Source: Priapulus caudatus
Taxonomy: Eukaryota; Priapulida; Priapulimorpha; Priapulimorphida; Priapulidae
Length of the DNA: 60,157 nucleotides
Direction of reading: 5' to 3'
Assembly: GCF_000485595.1 (NCBI RefSeq)
Contig: NW_014577375.1
Coordinates: 74,168 to 134,324, forward strand
Both the position numbers and the translations under genes were made by a program. Below, in pieces: positions 48,501 through 58,698 of the stretch (positions within the stretch are counted from its first letter, which is position 1; each line of letters begins with the position of its first letter). Below the pieces are notes generated by a model, which searched no databases, was not told where the DNA came from, and saw only the letters and a program-made list of their open reading frames with translations.

Positions 48501-51500
48501 CAACAACCGCAATTCAGAGGAACGTGAGCATCTATATAATTAACCTGTAGTCCATGGACCCCAAAGAGGTCCGAGGATGGGCTTCAGGGAGTCTGTAAAC
48601 CAGGCGCATAAAAAAATTGTGTTTATTTGCTTATGTGCATTTTTTTGGGGAAGGGTCAGTAGCTTTGACCAGATTCTCAAAGGGGTCCATGACACAAAAA
48701 AGGTTAAGAACCTCCGTTCTAGATGCCTGCACAAATCCGGCTAAAAATTGTGTGCTTCATTTCTTCGGATCCAGATTGATTCTATTGGTTTACTATTTGT
48801 TTTACTTTTGCCATTGAAAATGAACTGTTCAAACAAAACATCTTTCAGGGGATAAAGCAGCTATTTTGTTTTAATGCCTTTTTGAAGCAGCCATTTTTTA
48901 AAGTGTGGTTATCCTGAACTTCGTGTATGGCCCTCTGACCATTTTCCATAGCGCCATTATGCACTGTCACTCATCTGAAGGGTTATTTAGTGCAAAAATG
49001 CATGATAATGCATAAACATGCTTATAATCTAAATAGATCGTACAAAACTACCATTCCCCTTAGCACCGTTTTACACATTGTCGCTTACCAGTGTCAGTGA
49101 ACAAAAATATCTTGGCCTAGGCTGTTTAAAAAAATATTTAGTTCTTATTTTTCTTTTTCTTATCATGAAATTCTTCTGAACTAAAAATATCCATTTTATG
49201 AGCAAATTGCCTGTGTTCACCAACGATCACTGGGAGCCTGACTGTCAAGCGAAGGCTATTTCACAAGTAAGTGTAAAATAAATCTAACGTTACCACAAGA
49301 CTTACTGAGCAGGTGATCTGCACAATTCCTGTTTGATATATCTATACCTGTTGCAGCTGTTAGGAAAATGTTGTTGCTCGGAGCGGAAGCACTTCCGAAC
49401 GGTCTGCTGTGCTCGTGATTTAGTCCGAATGGCCTGGCCTGCTGCACAGTGTGACCATTAGTGCTGCCACTGCTCTCCTCACTGCTGTCAGCAGCCGGAT
49501 TTACTTGCCACTGAAGAACAGAGGTTGTACAACATACGTATAATGCACGCCCACTGATAACGAAGCCTAAACAGATACTAGGGAATCCACGAGATTATTA
49601 CTTCGCAAAAATCAACAAACACAAGCATACAAATTATTCTTCTGATATTAAAGACACAAACGAAACAAACAAAACTTAACAGCACTGACAAAGGATCACA
49701 CTGGACAAATACCATGCAGATGTATGGAATTCTGCATACATGTATACATGTGTATTTTGTATGAACCGCTAACACAGAACATGTAACCTGTAGGTGTACA
49801 CCCTCGTACTTCTCTGTCGGACGAAGTTTGCATGCGATGGAGCATCAGAACGAGTACGTGCACATGATTGAAATCTACTGCTGCAGAGTAAATAACACAA
49901 ATTATTTACTTGCGAGCTAGATGTGGCCTCATATACGTTAAAGTTTCAACTCAATGATTCCCATTTGTGTAATCAGTCGCATTGCCTATATTATATAGTC
50001 TAGCAGTAGTCTATAGTCTAGTATGCCATTTGTTATCGATATTTACATTCAGCAATGCAGAAAATTATTACATCTAATATGGATAGTAAACAAATCGACA
50101 TCAGTATTAGGCATCGAAACGTTATGCTATATTCGTGCAACACAATTTTTAAAACTACAAATTGTTTTAGTATCTACTGCGCATTGATCAAGTCCTACTT
50201 TATTACTCAAAAGGACATCAAACGCAGCCAACTGATATGAATATGATACGAAAACAAGCAACAGTTATCCTAATAAATTGATTAGCAAGTGTAAAATTAG
50301 ATACCAGAAATTCAGTTGTGCTTAGAGTGCAAGGTTTAAAGCTTGGGGCAGCCCCTTAATAGAATTTCAAAGTTTTATTTCTTATTCAAGTGATCATTTT
50401 GAGCATGTAACAGTCCAAACTCTTAGCAATTTCTACCCCTAATTAGTAACATATTACAAATACATGAGGTGATGCCAGATTTTTCCAAATTACTCAAGAG
50501 GTAATTATAAATACATATTTAGCCTTTTTATGATTTAGCTAAAACGTTACATACGTGTAGCAACTCTGACCACTTCATACTGACAATAATTTTTCCCATC
50601 TGCCAGAAAAATTGTCTGGCAGCCAGCTTCCCGATTGCAAAAATTCTTACAATTGTGGTCACTTATTCTGGTTATGAACAAATGTAGCAGGTGGTTTGTA
50701 TTTTTTATCCAACTATTGACTTGTTAACAGCGCCAGTGACTTTTACTACTTGTATTTATGTAACTTAACACGTAAAAAAAGAACATTTGTGATACTAATC
50801 GTAATAGTAATGCCCAATGATCACTAACAACATCAATAACAATCTTTATTGCATAGACTTCATTCCATCAAATGAAAACAATACCTAAAATGAAAGTGTC
50901 AATGACACTGTAGCTCACCACAAAAAAGGACACAAATGAGTGAGTAAGAAGAAGTCAGTTTTAATTGAGCAACCATCGACGTACATTATAGAAACGATTG
51001 CCATCTGTATATCGCAATAATAATTTATAAACCAAAATGAATCACAATTTGTGACCGTAGTCCGTAGATGGCGCTATACCCGCTTTGTAGCAATGGCGTT
51101 TGAAATAAATAGGTTATGCTGCGTTCCGACATGTTTTGTAAATCTTTACTCTAATATAGACGTTTTATCGGCAGGGTGGAGAGGAAATACCAATTTTGCA
51201 TTAAAGATATTGTCAATGAAATCTTGTAAAACGAACCAGATGAGTGTGACACCACAGACTGTTTGTGTCTATATAATATGCTATATAATTGCCAAACCCT
51301 ACCTAATTTGCCTAATTTTTTTTAGATATCAAAACTCCTAGCCCTTATTCACTCACATACCAAAAATGAGCAAAATCCGTTGAACCTGAACTGACTAATG
51401 GCAATTCCCATTTTTGCCAAAAATTTCCGTGGCTCGAAAGTACGTCGACTGGCGTGCTCCAAAATAGGACGTTTAATATGGGAGCATAGCAGTAACAACT

Positions 51501-53158
51501 ATACCCAATTTCAAACATGTGGGCCAAACGGTTCCTGAGTTATCGTTGACCGTAGCAAAATGTTGACGGACGGACGGACGGACGTACGGACGTACGACGG
51601 ACAACGACCCATGGCAATAGCTCAGCTTGACGATGTCAAGGTGAGCTAATGATGGAATAAAAAATGCCAATTTTTTACCACTCTCAAGAAAGCTTCATTA
51701 TCACTTGTAAAATGGCCAGTAAAATTTGCAGCAAACTGCTACCATAAGGTTCAACAAACAAATTTTCAATTAGAGTTGTGAATAATGCTGAAGGTTGTGG
51801 TTTCACCATGCAACCAATTATGTGAAGGTCACACTACCTTATAATATGAAATTTAGTAAAAGAAGTTAATATATTACTTGAATACTAAAACAATCACATA
51901 CAAAAAGCCGCTTTACTGCGCTATAACAATTCACAAACACAAGTGATGATTTAGCATACACTGAAGGATACTGTGCAGCTTTTAGGTGAAATTTTACTAA
52001 TTTTTTATTTTCATTCTTATTCGATGGCTAACAATAGGTGCCACCTGTGTACATACTCATTTCTCAATATAACAATGCATGCGAACTTTCAGAGCGTTTT
52101 GATTGCCCGCGTATATGTGTAGTGAGCTGCGGCTGACATCACTGATGACGTCTGAGACATGATACAACCAGCATTTTCATGGTATTCACTATGCCAGTGA
52201 GTATCCATCAGCATCAACCCTTCTACAGCTGTCACCTTCCAGCGATAGTTGGAATTGCCGTGCAGGCGAAAATAGTATTCACACCTGGTTACTGGCATTA
52301 CATATAGGTTCGCTGGTTCGGGTTTGTTGACACGTAGCTTAGTCATGCAGTATGCACCGTTCGTGCGTTTTGCATGAAATTGCGATGGTAACCTCAAAAT
52401 GTTATCACAATTTCTCAAGGTGCACAGAACGTTTTACCAATTTAGTGTTTCAGTTAGTTATGGATATGTAGCAGTAATATAAGTACTAAAGTCAATGTTT
52501 CACATACGTTCACCCATTTTGCACACTAGGCGGTCGATCATTGTGAAAAGTAGAAAAATGCTGATTTCTCCATTTCGATTTCTGCCACAGTAGCCGATAT
52601 ATAAATGGATATTTCTCTATGATTACAACTTGGAATAATCTAACTTTACACTCGTTTTAATGGTAACATATTGCTGTAAAAAAGTACGTCAGGTATTGTT
52701 ATCAAGTACCGTATTTTATGAGTTATACTTATAGTTCATTATTTGCAAACATTTCAATTTCAAACATGCAACTTAAATTTTAGGCAGTTTTTCTCATTTT
52801 TTGAGTAAATATGAAGCTTGGGAAAAAATCCTGATGCGCTTTTTTGGTTCATACTGTGCTTAACTTGTGGCGACAGTCTTGCTTTCTCACTCTTTGTGGT
52901 AATTGAGAAATATCAAAAATACCATTTTTACATAAAAATTCAAAATTTGTGTTGTAACACAATTAGGTGCTGTAAATTTCATGAAATGTTTTGGCTCGAG
53001 TATAGAGATACATCTAATCTATAAATAAAACGTGTGATTGAATCGTTTCATTTGTCGATAAACGTTAACTCTTCATTAGAGCCATAACCGTGCAAAAGTT
53101 GGAGCGTATCCTTAATTATTATTGAACGTACCTTCGCAGGTTGTGAATGTGCTGCCAT
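39417..53158 (-). CDS. RANBP3: RANBP3, Ran-binding protein 3 (13 coding exons, 582 aa)
   Basis: RanBP3 is a nuclear protein that binds CRM1 (exportin-1), RanGTP and RCC1, promotes assembly of export complexes and also exports SMAD2/3. Thirteen exons from 53158 down to 39417 join without a phase error into 583 codons including stop; human RANBP3 is 567 aa. Landmarks in order: EEAKPIIAPP (human EEKPAIAPP), FG dipeptides, NNYFLQF, FVFGQNMTERV (human FVFGQNMSERV), an all-acidic exon, TVITGEENESNVLQ, and the Ran-binding domain (about residues 325-455) with EKGAGLLRLNDM, SRLVMRSHGSLRVILNTK and AEQLFNAIEWRIQSL. The Ser/Pro-rich tail is divergent. The introns carry amplified transposon modules and, in the last one, a 1.1-kb minisatellite. 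Confidence 0.96.
39777..40935. repeat. 17-bp minisatellite, ~1.1 kb, inside the last RANBP3 intron
   Basis: The unit TGCGTGCGTGCGTGGTC is mixed with a longer variant containing GCCCTGTGTGCACGTGATC. Because 17 is not a multiple of three and the unit lacks stops, several frames stay open on both strands, up to 409 codons with a 17-residue period. Confidence 0.95.
41035..41308 (-). CDS. RANBP3: RANBP3 exon: end of Ran-binding domain and acidic/Ser tail
   Basis: Acceptor CCCCCCCAAG, then VNLKDAEQLFNAIEWRIQSL, matching the final helix of the domain, and a charged region with a KKSK motif. Donor GGAGG|GTGAGG. If the donor is not used, the frame reads six more codons to a TGA at 41018-41020, giving an alternative C-terminus. 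Confidence 0.93.
41469..42224. mobile_element. 756-bp foldback MITE, CARGAGT family, 8-bp duplication
   Basis: Termini CAAGAGTACATAATAGAGAA and the inverse TTCTCTATTATGTACTCTTG extend into ~220-bp arms sharing TGTTAAAACGGTGTCATACT and GAATCATAGACGAAAACAAG. ATGTATAT flanks both sides (41461-41468 and 42225-42232). The centre is unique. It lies in a RANBP3 intron. Confidence 0.92.
42602..42738 (-). CDS. RANBP3: RANBP3 exon, Ran-binding domain
   Basis: After GTGTTTCAG it encodes MRSHGSLRVILNTKIWSG and KASKKSVRVTAVENGDPRIY, nearly identical in pattern to the human domain. It ends ATCCTG|GTAAGA in phase 0. Confidence 0.96.
42947..43067 (-). CDS. RANBP3: RANBP3 exon, Ran-binding domain
   Basis: After AATTTTCAG it encodes IHGKLFRFEHDTKNWLEKGA and GLLRLNDM. 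The donor TTAG|GTTCGC departs from consensus but restores the conserved SRLVMR across the junction. Confidence 0.95.
43269..43396 (-). CDS. RANBP3: RANBP3 exon, start of Ran-binding domain
   Basis: After TTTCTTGCAG it encodes SPKTLAESAQEYEARQSK, then VTVITGEENESNVLQ, and ends CAG|GTATGT. The human counterpart reads ESLAESAAAY and VEVITGEEAESNVLQ. Confidence 0.96.
43557..43656 (-). CDS. RANBP3: RANBP3 acidic exon
   Basis: After AATATTTAG, 33 codons, more than half Glu or Asp, including EDSSEEKDKEEEQDEDEKEE. Donor CATG|GTATAG. It fits the acidic stretch that precedes the Ran-binding domain. Confidence 0.9.
43953..44016 (-). CDS. RANBP3: RANBP3 exon with FVFGQNM motif
   Basis: A 64-bp exon encoding PPEVKSESAFVFGQNMTERV. 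FVFGQN is a family signature with an FG dipeptide. Donor GTA|GTAAGT. Confidence 0.95.
44385..44586 (-). CDS. RANBP3: RANBP3 exon with NNYFLQF
   Basis: Acceptor CATGTTGTAG, donor AGCAG|GTATGC. It encodes a Ser/Glu-rich linker ending in SANNYFLQFSQPVASSS, matching TNYFLQY of the human protein. Confidence 0.94.
45418..45627 (-). CDS. RANBP3: RANBP3 exon, N-terminal region
   Basis: Acceptor TTCACCCGCAG, donor GAAAG|GTTAGT. It encodes RVKVEMSKPGPSLPD, an FGGFGG segment and CLLRPSALSAQTA (human SVLRPAVLQAPQ). Confidence 0.92.
46387..47928. mobile_element. Tandemly rearranged AGCT-family elements, RANBP3 intron
   Basis: A 464-bp left part starting TGAAAGTGTCAATGACACTG is present twice (46387-46850 and 46851 onward). 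The second copy continues to a right end TTGACGATGTCAAGGTGAGCTA at 47580. That right end recurs at 47648 (short unit) and 47928 (~280-bp unit). The array stops 55 bp short of the RANBP3 exon at 47983. Confidence 0.85.
47983..48045 (-). CDS. RANBP3: RANBP3 exon with EEKPxIAPP motif
   Basis: A 63-bp exon, acceptor CTTTATTAG, donor GAAG|GTAGGT, encoding EAKPIIAPPTFRVSKLSSVE. This is the family's N-terminal signature, placed at the very start of human RANBP3. Confidence 0.93.
48373..48453 (-). CDS. RANBP3: RANBP3 exon
   Basis: Acceptor TGATGCTGTAG, donor GAAG|GTAAGT, encoding TQNPFAVKSQKSSGHGDSSC and DSLSGE. Phase joins both neighbours; the sequence itself is not conserved. Confidence 0.85.
49348..49510 (-). 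CDS. RANBP3: RANBP3 exon with PFG repeats
   Basis: Acceptor TGTTCTTCAG, donor ACAG|GTATAG. It encodes 54 residues with two RPFG segments (ARPFGLNHEHSRPFGSA), FG dipeptides of the sort that contact export and pore factors. Confidence 0.87.
50891..51648. mobile_element. AGCT-family element, single complete copy, RANBP3 intron
   Basis: It starts TGAAAGTGTCAATGACACTG TAGCTCACC and ends TTGACGATGTCAAGGTGAGCTA. It is nearly identical in order to the unit at 46851-47580. A (GGAC)n stretch precedes the right end. Confidence 0.87.
51649..53131. other. RANBP3 intron; no confident feature
   Basis: AT-rich. A 109-codon open frame on the minus strand (52089-52418) has a protein-like composition (VMPVTRCEYYFRLHG) but no recognised family and no splice sites in phase; it may be a transposon protein remnant or chance. 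Confidence 0.4.
53132..53158 (-). CDS. RANBP3: RANBP3 first coding exon (coding part)
   Basis: ATG at 53158 encodes MAAHSQPAK and ends AAG|GTACGT in phase 0, joining the exon at 49510. An acceptor ACGTTTTAG at 53182-53183 marks the exon's upstream edge. The bases between contain an in-frame stop, so with that acceptor this exon supplies its own start. Confidence 0.75.
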
Positions 53159-53773
53159 GCTTCTATTTAGCTTTATAAAGCCTAAAACGTAAAGAAAAAT
53201 TATTAAACATTATACATGTTAATGTATAAAGACATTCATTGAAAGTTTTTAATCTAACAGTTGATGTACTGAACTTCTGATCAATACATTTTTCATTTCA
53301 ATTACTAAACGGAACTCTTGTTCTTTCACCAACTTGGGGGAGAGTTAAACCTATACGAGATGTTCATGGTTTGACGAAATAGTTAGATATATATTTTTAT
53401 GCATATATATTTTACGTTGGAATAAACAACTTATAATTCAAGACAGTAGGAACATTATAGTATTTTATCAAAATATACGGTTCTTCCCAGGATTTTCATG
53501 CATGTCGGGTACAACATGCCATCAAAGCTGATGATAATTTGCGACATCCCATAAATCCTCCAACATGTAGCTTAATTGTCTAATCAAATGTCTTATGTTT
53601 ACTCATGCCAATCCCAACACAATCATGCTGTTTTCACACCTTGATACATACTTCCCCGAACTAAGACGTAATATTTATTATGCAATATCGCGAAGTAAAG
53701 TTAGTTTGTATACATCGAAAAAACAATGTGAAGTGGGTCACTGCAAAGAAGTGAGTCCCTCTGTTAATATTAT

Positions 53774-53994
53774 AGCTGAGAGGGTCTATGTCCCCCAGGG
53801 TACTGCCGGAACGTACCCTGGTACTAAATACTACTATCTAATATGCCGGACCGTACCTCGCCTACTCCATTAATGAGTCTAGGGAGTCGCCTACGCCTAC
53901 TCCCTAACACTAACCCTAACCCTAACCATATCAGCTAGATAGTTACCAGGGTACGTTCCGGCAGTACCTTGGGGGGACATGGACCCTATGAGCT
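53774..53994. mobile_element. Palindromic MITE (GGGTCTATGTCCCC ends), copy 2
   Basis: AGCTGAGAGGGTCTATGTCC and the inverse near GGACATGGACCCTATGAGCT. The interior, with CCCTAA repeats, matches 9884-10129 almost base for base (GCCTACTCCA, GAGTCTAGGGAGTCGCCTAC). Confidence 0.85.
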
Positions 53995-54083
53995 CTATTA
54001 TAACTGGACAGCATAATTCCTGTGACCTAACAGTTGCATATAAGATACTATAAGGCATATATTGAGAATGGCTATGTGTATGG

Positions 54084-54451
54084 TAGTGTTGTCAATCGGT
54101 TGTAATTTCGTAATCGATCATCGGTTGGACCCAAGCAACCGATGATCGGTTACAATCGGTTACTCGGGGTGTTGAATGCCTGCATGTGCATAACGTCGTG
54201 TGCATGTACGTGTGTGCATGTACGTGTGTGCATGTATGTGCTTGTTTAGCCCTGTTTACTGTTTGTTTTGCACTGTTTACTACTGTGTGTATAATACATG
54301 TATGTTAATAAAGGATAACTTGTATAGTAGCGATGATATCTCTGATTCTCATCAATTTTTCATATTTTTTTTTGATGAAAAGCGATTATGGATTTTGATA
54401 ACCGAGCGCTTGGTTCAAGCCACTGTTCAACCGATGATCGTGACATCACTA
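54084..54451. mobile_element. 368-bp hAT-type MITE with perfect 8-bp duplication
   Basis: Termini TAGTGTTGTCA and TGACATCACTA are hAT-like inverted ends. GTGTATGG occurs on both sides (54076-54083 and 54452-54459). Subterminal inverted repeats AACCGATGATCG add support. No transposase is encoded. Confidence 0.93.
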
Positions 54452-55485
54452 GTGTATGGCTTCTTAATGATGAGACCACAGGTTTGATGACTTACTAGCC
54501 ATCCCTAACAAGCACAATATTGCAGACTTCCGGATCGACCCTGGCAATTCTCCTTTTTGTTCTCATGCAAATTACTTGTTAGCAATTGCTACTGCCTGGA
54601 TGCACATAGCTGCTAATAGGCTTAGGGTGACCATTAGTGTGGTAGAGAGCAAGGCCAGACATAGCTCTTGCACAGTTTAATATTTGAATAGCTTGTAAAC
54701 AATGCCACTAGATGCAATGTACATACTGAGAGCTAGCACCACTAAGCTCTATGACAGTTGATACGATCACAGCAGCCTACATGACACCACTGCATGCAGC
54801 AATCCTTTTAGCTTGAAAACAAATCTAGAATTGGACTAATATACCAATGGTATTGGCAGAGGAGACACGACTGGTTTTTCAAAGCAATATGTTTATTCTC
54901 TGTTATCATGCATAAGCGTAAGAACAACACAATGCCATATCACAGATGTCACGCAACGATGTTGAAGATCACGTCGACTAATGCAATTTTGATTCTATTC
55001 AGCATGAATCGCTGCTTCAAAACCAAGCCCTTTTATTGTAAAGGTAAAACAATAGCAACTTGATAGTAAACAGTTAAGTTAATATTACTTAATACAATGT
55101 CATACCGTAGCACTACAGGTTATCAATTTAAATTATTAACAATTGTTGTATTAGACAACGTATGCGCCAGTACATGGTTCATTTGTTGGCTTGTGATTGT
55201 TTCACCACACATATATAAGCGACTATCAAACTAAAGACTAATAGCTAACTCAAACCTTGTTCTACCACTATAGTTTACATTAATAGTTTACATTAATACT
55301 TTTAAACGCAGAGCAATAGTCTAAAACAAATCAAGAATAGTTTTGGGACCCCCGCAATGTTTGCACATATGTGCTAAACTAATCTGGGGTGCTAAGCTAG
55401 GCTTGGGCCCTAAAAATACATTCCAGTACGTGATGGCATTTGAGACAAGCTTTGTCATACTACTAATTATTAATATTAGTATTAG
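54452..55485. other. No feature seen
   Basis: AT-rich sequence upstream of the RANBP3 start exon at 53158; it is an intron only if the 57.3-kb first exon is used. No exon or repeat structure was recognised. Confidence 0.4.
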
Positions 55486-55938
55486 AGCTGATAAAGTCTA
55501 TGTCACCCAGGGTACTACCGGAGGGTATCCTGGGTACGGTTCGATATATCGGAAAGTACCTCAGGGTACTATACGATATGTCGCTGCGTACCCTGCATTG
55601 TCCCACCGTACCCTGACTTGTAACCGATGTATTTTCGATGTTGTAAAACTAAAAAATAAAAGCTAGCTCTTCGTTTAAAAATAAGGAAAAAGAAAAATAT
55701 AGTCAAACATAGCATACATTTTTATTGGATTGCGATGTTTTGAGGTATCTTCTATGTGATGTGGTAACTTGACAGAGTGTATGTATTAAGACATCAGTTG
55801 GCTGAAAGTCAGGGTACGGTGGGAAAATGCAGGATACACAACGACATATCGTATAGTACTCCGAGGTACTTTCCGATATATCAAACCGTACGTAGGGTAC
55901 CCTCCGATAGTGCTCTGGGGGACATAGACCCTATCAGC
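55486..55938. mobile_element. 453-bp palindromic MITE (GGGTCTATGTCCCC ends), copy 3
   Basis: The left end AGCTGATAAAGTCTATGTCA and right end GGGGGACATAGACCCTATCAGC are inverted copies. Inner arms share GGTACTATACGATATGTCG and its inverse. AGTATTAG flanks both sides (55478-55485 and 55939-55946), an 8-bp duplication. Confidence 0.9.
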
Positions 55939-55949
55939 AGTATTAGGGC

Positions 55950-56565
55950 TAGCTCTAGTACTATAGCCGCTTACATTAACTGCCGCTGGGCTATAGCATC
56001 AACCATTACGAATGCTCGGGACCAACTTACTCCAGCCAGTCAGCGGGAGCTATGTATTTCCGCATGTGGAGGGGTGGGCGGGTTGTGTTGGTTGTGGACA
56101 AAAACATTGTTGTTGTCAAGTAACAAATTAATAATAGTAATTTGTTCATCTTTCATGACAAAACTAATATTACAATCTCTTTCGATCGCTTAATTTGTTA
56201 CTTGACAACAACAATGTTTTTGTCCACAACCAACACAACCCGCCCACCCCTCCACATGCGGAAATACATAGCTCCCGCTGACTGGCGCTGCTGCAGCGCC
56301 GCCAGAAATGGCCGTTTGAAGTTCGCAAATCGAATGTTTGTTCACAAGAAATACCGCAAGTATACCATTGCAACGATGTTAGAGGTTCAATTTTAGTAGC
56401 GGCTATAACTTAATACATATTCACTTCGGATAAGAGGCATTAATTGCCTACCACAGACGTTTTATAGCCGGATATAATCGGGGATAAGTTGGTCCATCGC
56501 ATGCCCCATAGGTCGTTCTATAGCCCAGCGGCAGTTAATGTAAGCGGGCTATAGTACTAGAGCTA
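55950..56565. mobile_element. 616-bp element with 45-bp inverted ends and 9-bp duplication
   Basis: TAGCTCTAGTACTATAGCC begins the element and GGCTATAGTACTAGAGCTA ends it. TATTAGGGC flanks both sides (55941-55949 and 56566-56574). Nine-base duplications are typical of Mutator-like transposons. A second palindrome of ~100-bp arms (GGGTGGGCGGGTTGTGTTGG) fills the middle. Confidence 0.9.
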
Positions 56566-56570
56566 TATTA

Positions 56571-56885
56571 GGGCACGTTTGTTTGGTCGGATCCACGGAT
56601 CTCGATCCGATGGATTCGCTGATCTGACCGTTTGTTTGGTAGGATCACTTGATCTCGATCCACCGGACCCGGCCCTGCTAGCGAGGCAGATTCGAACGTG
56701 ATCCAATATGGCAGCCCACACCTCAGGCTCAGCCAATCACAGCTTGTTCTTTGTTATGAACCATCCCGTGATAGGTCACAGCAAAACGTGAACCGGTGAA
56801 AGTGAGTTTTGCGTTTGTTTGGTCGGATCAGGATCATATGATCTCGATCAGACGGATTCGTCCCAAACGACAAACAAACGCGCCC
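56571..56885. mobile_element. 315-bp PIF/Harbinger-like MITE, TTA duplication
   Basis: Ends GGGCACGTTTGTTTG and CAAACAAACGCGCCC are inverted repeats bounded by TTA on each side, the hallmark of PIF/Harbinger insertion. Internal GTTTGTTTGGTCGGATC copies recur. Confidence 0.82.
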
Positions 56886-57273
56886 TTAGTTTGCTATTAA
56901 GTACTATTATACTATTACTAATTACTATGTACGATTGTGTTGTAACTTGTATGCTAACAAGAACTTTGAATTTCCTTTAAAAACTATCTTTATGCGTTTT
57001 ATTTGACGATTAAGAGTTCTAGACAAACCAAAGTTATTATTTAACAATGCATTAGCGGCTTTCTATCTCAAGTACGATGCTGAGGCTGTGGTGATTCAGC
57101 CCAGTCCGGTTTAATCTGGTAGCCCGGTCCAAATTAACATAGACTGCTAGAGCGTTTATGTGAAATTAATTCCTACAACGTGTCTATTAGACTCTAAACA
57201 AACCAAATACACTGTAGCCAAGTAGGTTACTTCATATAAGGAGAAAATATTAAACATTTAATCTCAAACATAC

Positions 57274-57336
57274 CCCGCAAGAAGGCAAATTTTTGTCACA
57301 CTTGCTAGAGTTTAGCGACAGTGACTTCTCCGCCAT
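57274..57336 (-). CDS. RANBP3: Candidate alternative first exon of RANBP3
   Basis: ATG in good context (GAAATGG) opens 21 codons, MAEKSLSLNSSKCDKNLPSC plus G, ending TGCGGG|GTATGT in phase 0. Spliced straight to 49510 it gives a second N-terminus. Spliced to the exon at 53181 it meets a stop after two codons and would act as an upstream open frame. Which applies needs transcripts. Confidence 0.5.
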
Positions 57337-57478
57337 TTCAACATCGCTGACCACCAGATGGCGCAGGGACTCTAGTTCTGCTGTGCTGCTGCTGTGTATT
57401 TCCGTCACGGCCACCGATCTCTATCAGTACCATAGATATAATAAACATAGCCAAACACACATGTGTTTGCACGTATAT

Positions 57479-58030
57479 CATATATGAGCCCCTCCCATGG
57501 GTTTTAGGGAACAGGGGAACAGCTAGGAGCATTAACTTTTAGCAGAGCATATAAATCACCAGTGATTTATATGCTCTGCTTTTAGGGAACAGGGGATATT
57601 GTCGAATTATTTTCAGATAACAAGGGAACTGCTGATTAGATTTTTTGGAACAAGGGAACTGATTTTCCAAATTTGGATACTGCAACGTACTACAACAGAA
57701 ACAGAAAATCTTTGTGATTTTTTTCAAAGTTTGCTGAGACTGTTTACAATAAACTTTGAAGTATATCAGGGTCATTTCAAAATAGTGTGCTGTAGGGATA
57801 TTAGGGTCCACCATAGGTCTTTTTTCACTCCAGCGTCACGAGATGCTGGATGGGGAACAGTGGGTTATATTTTTGGGAAAATTGAGAACTGGAAAATAAT
57901 TTTCGGGATCGTGGAAACACAAGGTAAAAACATTTTAGGGAACAAGTTATTTTATTAATGGGTGACAAGGGAGAAAATGCATAATGATCAAGGGAACATA
58001 TGCACCCCGATGGGAGGGGCTCATATATAT
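57479..58030. mobile_element. ~550-bp element in RANBP3 upstream region
   Basis: Inverted ends ATATATGAGCCCCTCCCATG and CGATGGGAGGGGCTCATATAT. The interior repeats AGGGAACA(A)GGGAA many times. Its edge is ~145 bp upstream of the ATG at 57336. Confidence 0.8.
57541..57580. repeat. Perfect 40-bp hairpin within the 57.5-kb element
   Basis: AGCAGAGCATATAAATCAC and GTGATTTATATGCTCTGCT are exact 19-base arms around a 2-base centre. It interrupts an otherwise continuous TTTTAGGGAAC phrase, so it looks like a late insertion. Confidence 0.85.
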
Positions 58031-58179
58031 GTCTATGAGTCTATCAGACTATGATATACCATAGATATATACAACACATATGTGTGTACATGTGTTGTAT
58101 ATATCTATGGATATACTACTCTGTCTCTATTATATTAACGGCACACAGTGGTCACGGAACACGCAACAACGCGCAAGGT

Positions 58180-58315
58180 AGAGAGTGAGTGAGTCGTGTG
58201 TGTGTGAGTGAGTGAGTTAGTGAACGAATGTGCGAGGGAATGAGTGACTCAGTGAGTGATAGGGTGAGTGAATTATTGAGTGAAAGAGTGAGCTAATAAG
58301 TGAGTGCCTGAGTTA
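58180..58315. repeat. Degenerate (GAGT)n tract
   Basis: GTGAGTGAGT with many substitutions, preceding the TCTA repeat. Confidence 0.8.
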
Positions 58316-58458
58316 TTATGCATTATTAGCTATTTATATAGTATCGTACATACTGTTTGATATATATATATATAATATACTGGCAGGACACCCGGCGTTG
58401 CCCGGGAAATAAAGTGCTTTGTTGGTGACCATGCACTTGGTTGAAAGAAAAAAATCAA

Positions 58459-58494
58459 AAATCTATCTATCTATCTATCTATCCATTTATTTAT

Positions 58495-58553
<59 letters not shown>

Positions 58554-58621
58554 ATCTATCTATCTATCTATCTAATCTATCTATCTATCTACCCTATGCT
58601 ATCTAATCTATTTATCTATGC

Positions 58622-58698
<77 letters not shown>

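Noticed and set aside
46387-51648. Repeated short frames containing AFEINRLCCVPTCF-like sequence
   Set aside because: They occur identically in each AGCT-family copy, are very short, and lack any transposase motif.
52089-52418. 109-codon frame with protein-like composition in a RANBP3 intron
   Set aside because: No family recognised and no phase-compatible splice sites; too short to support on its own.
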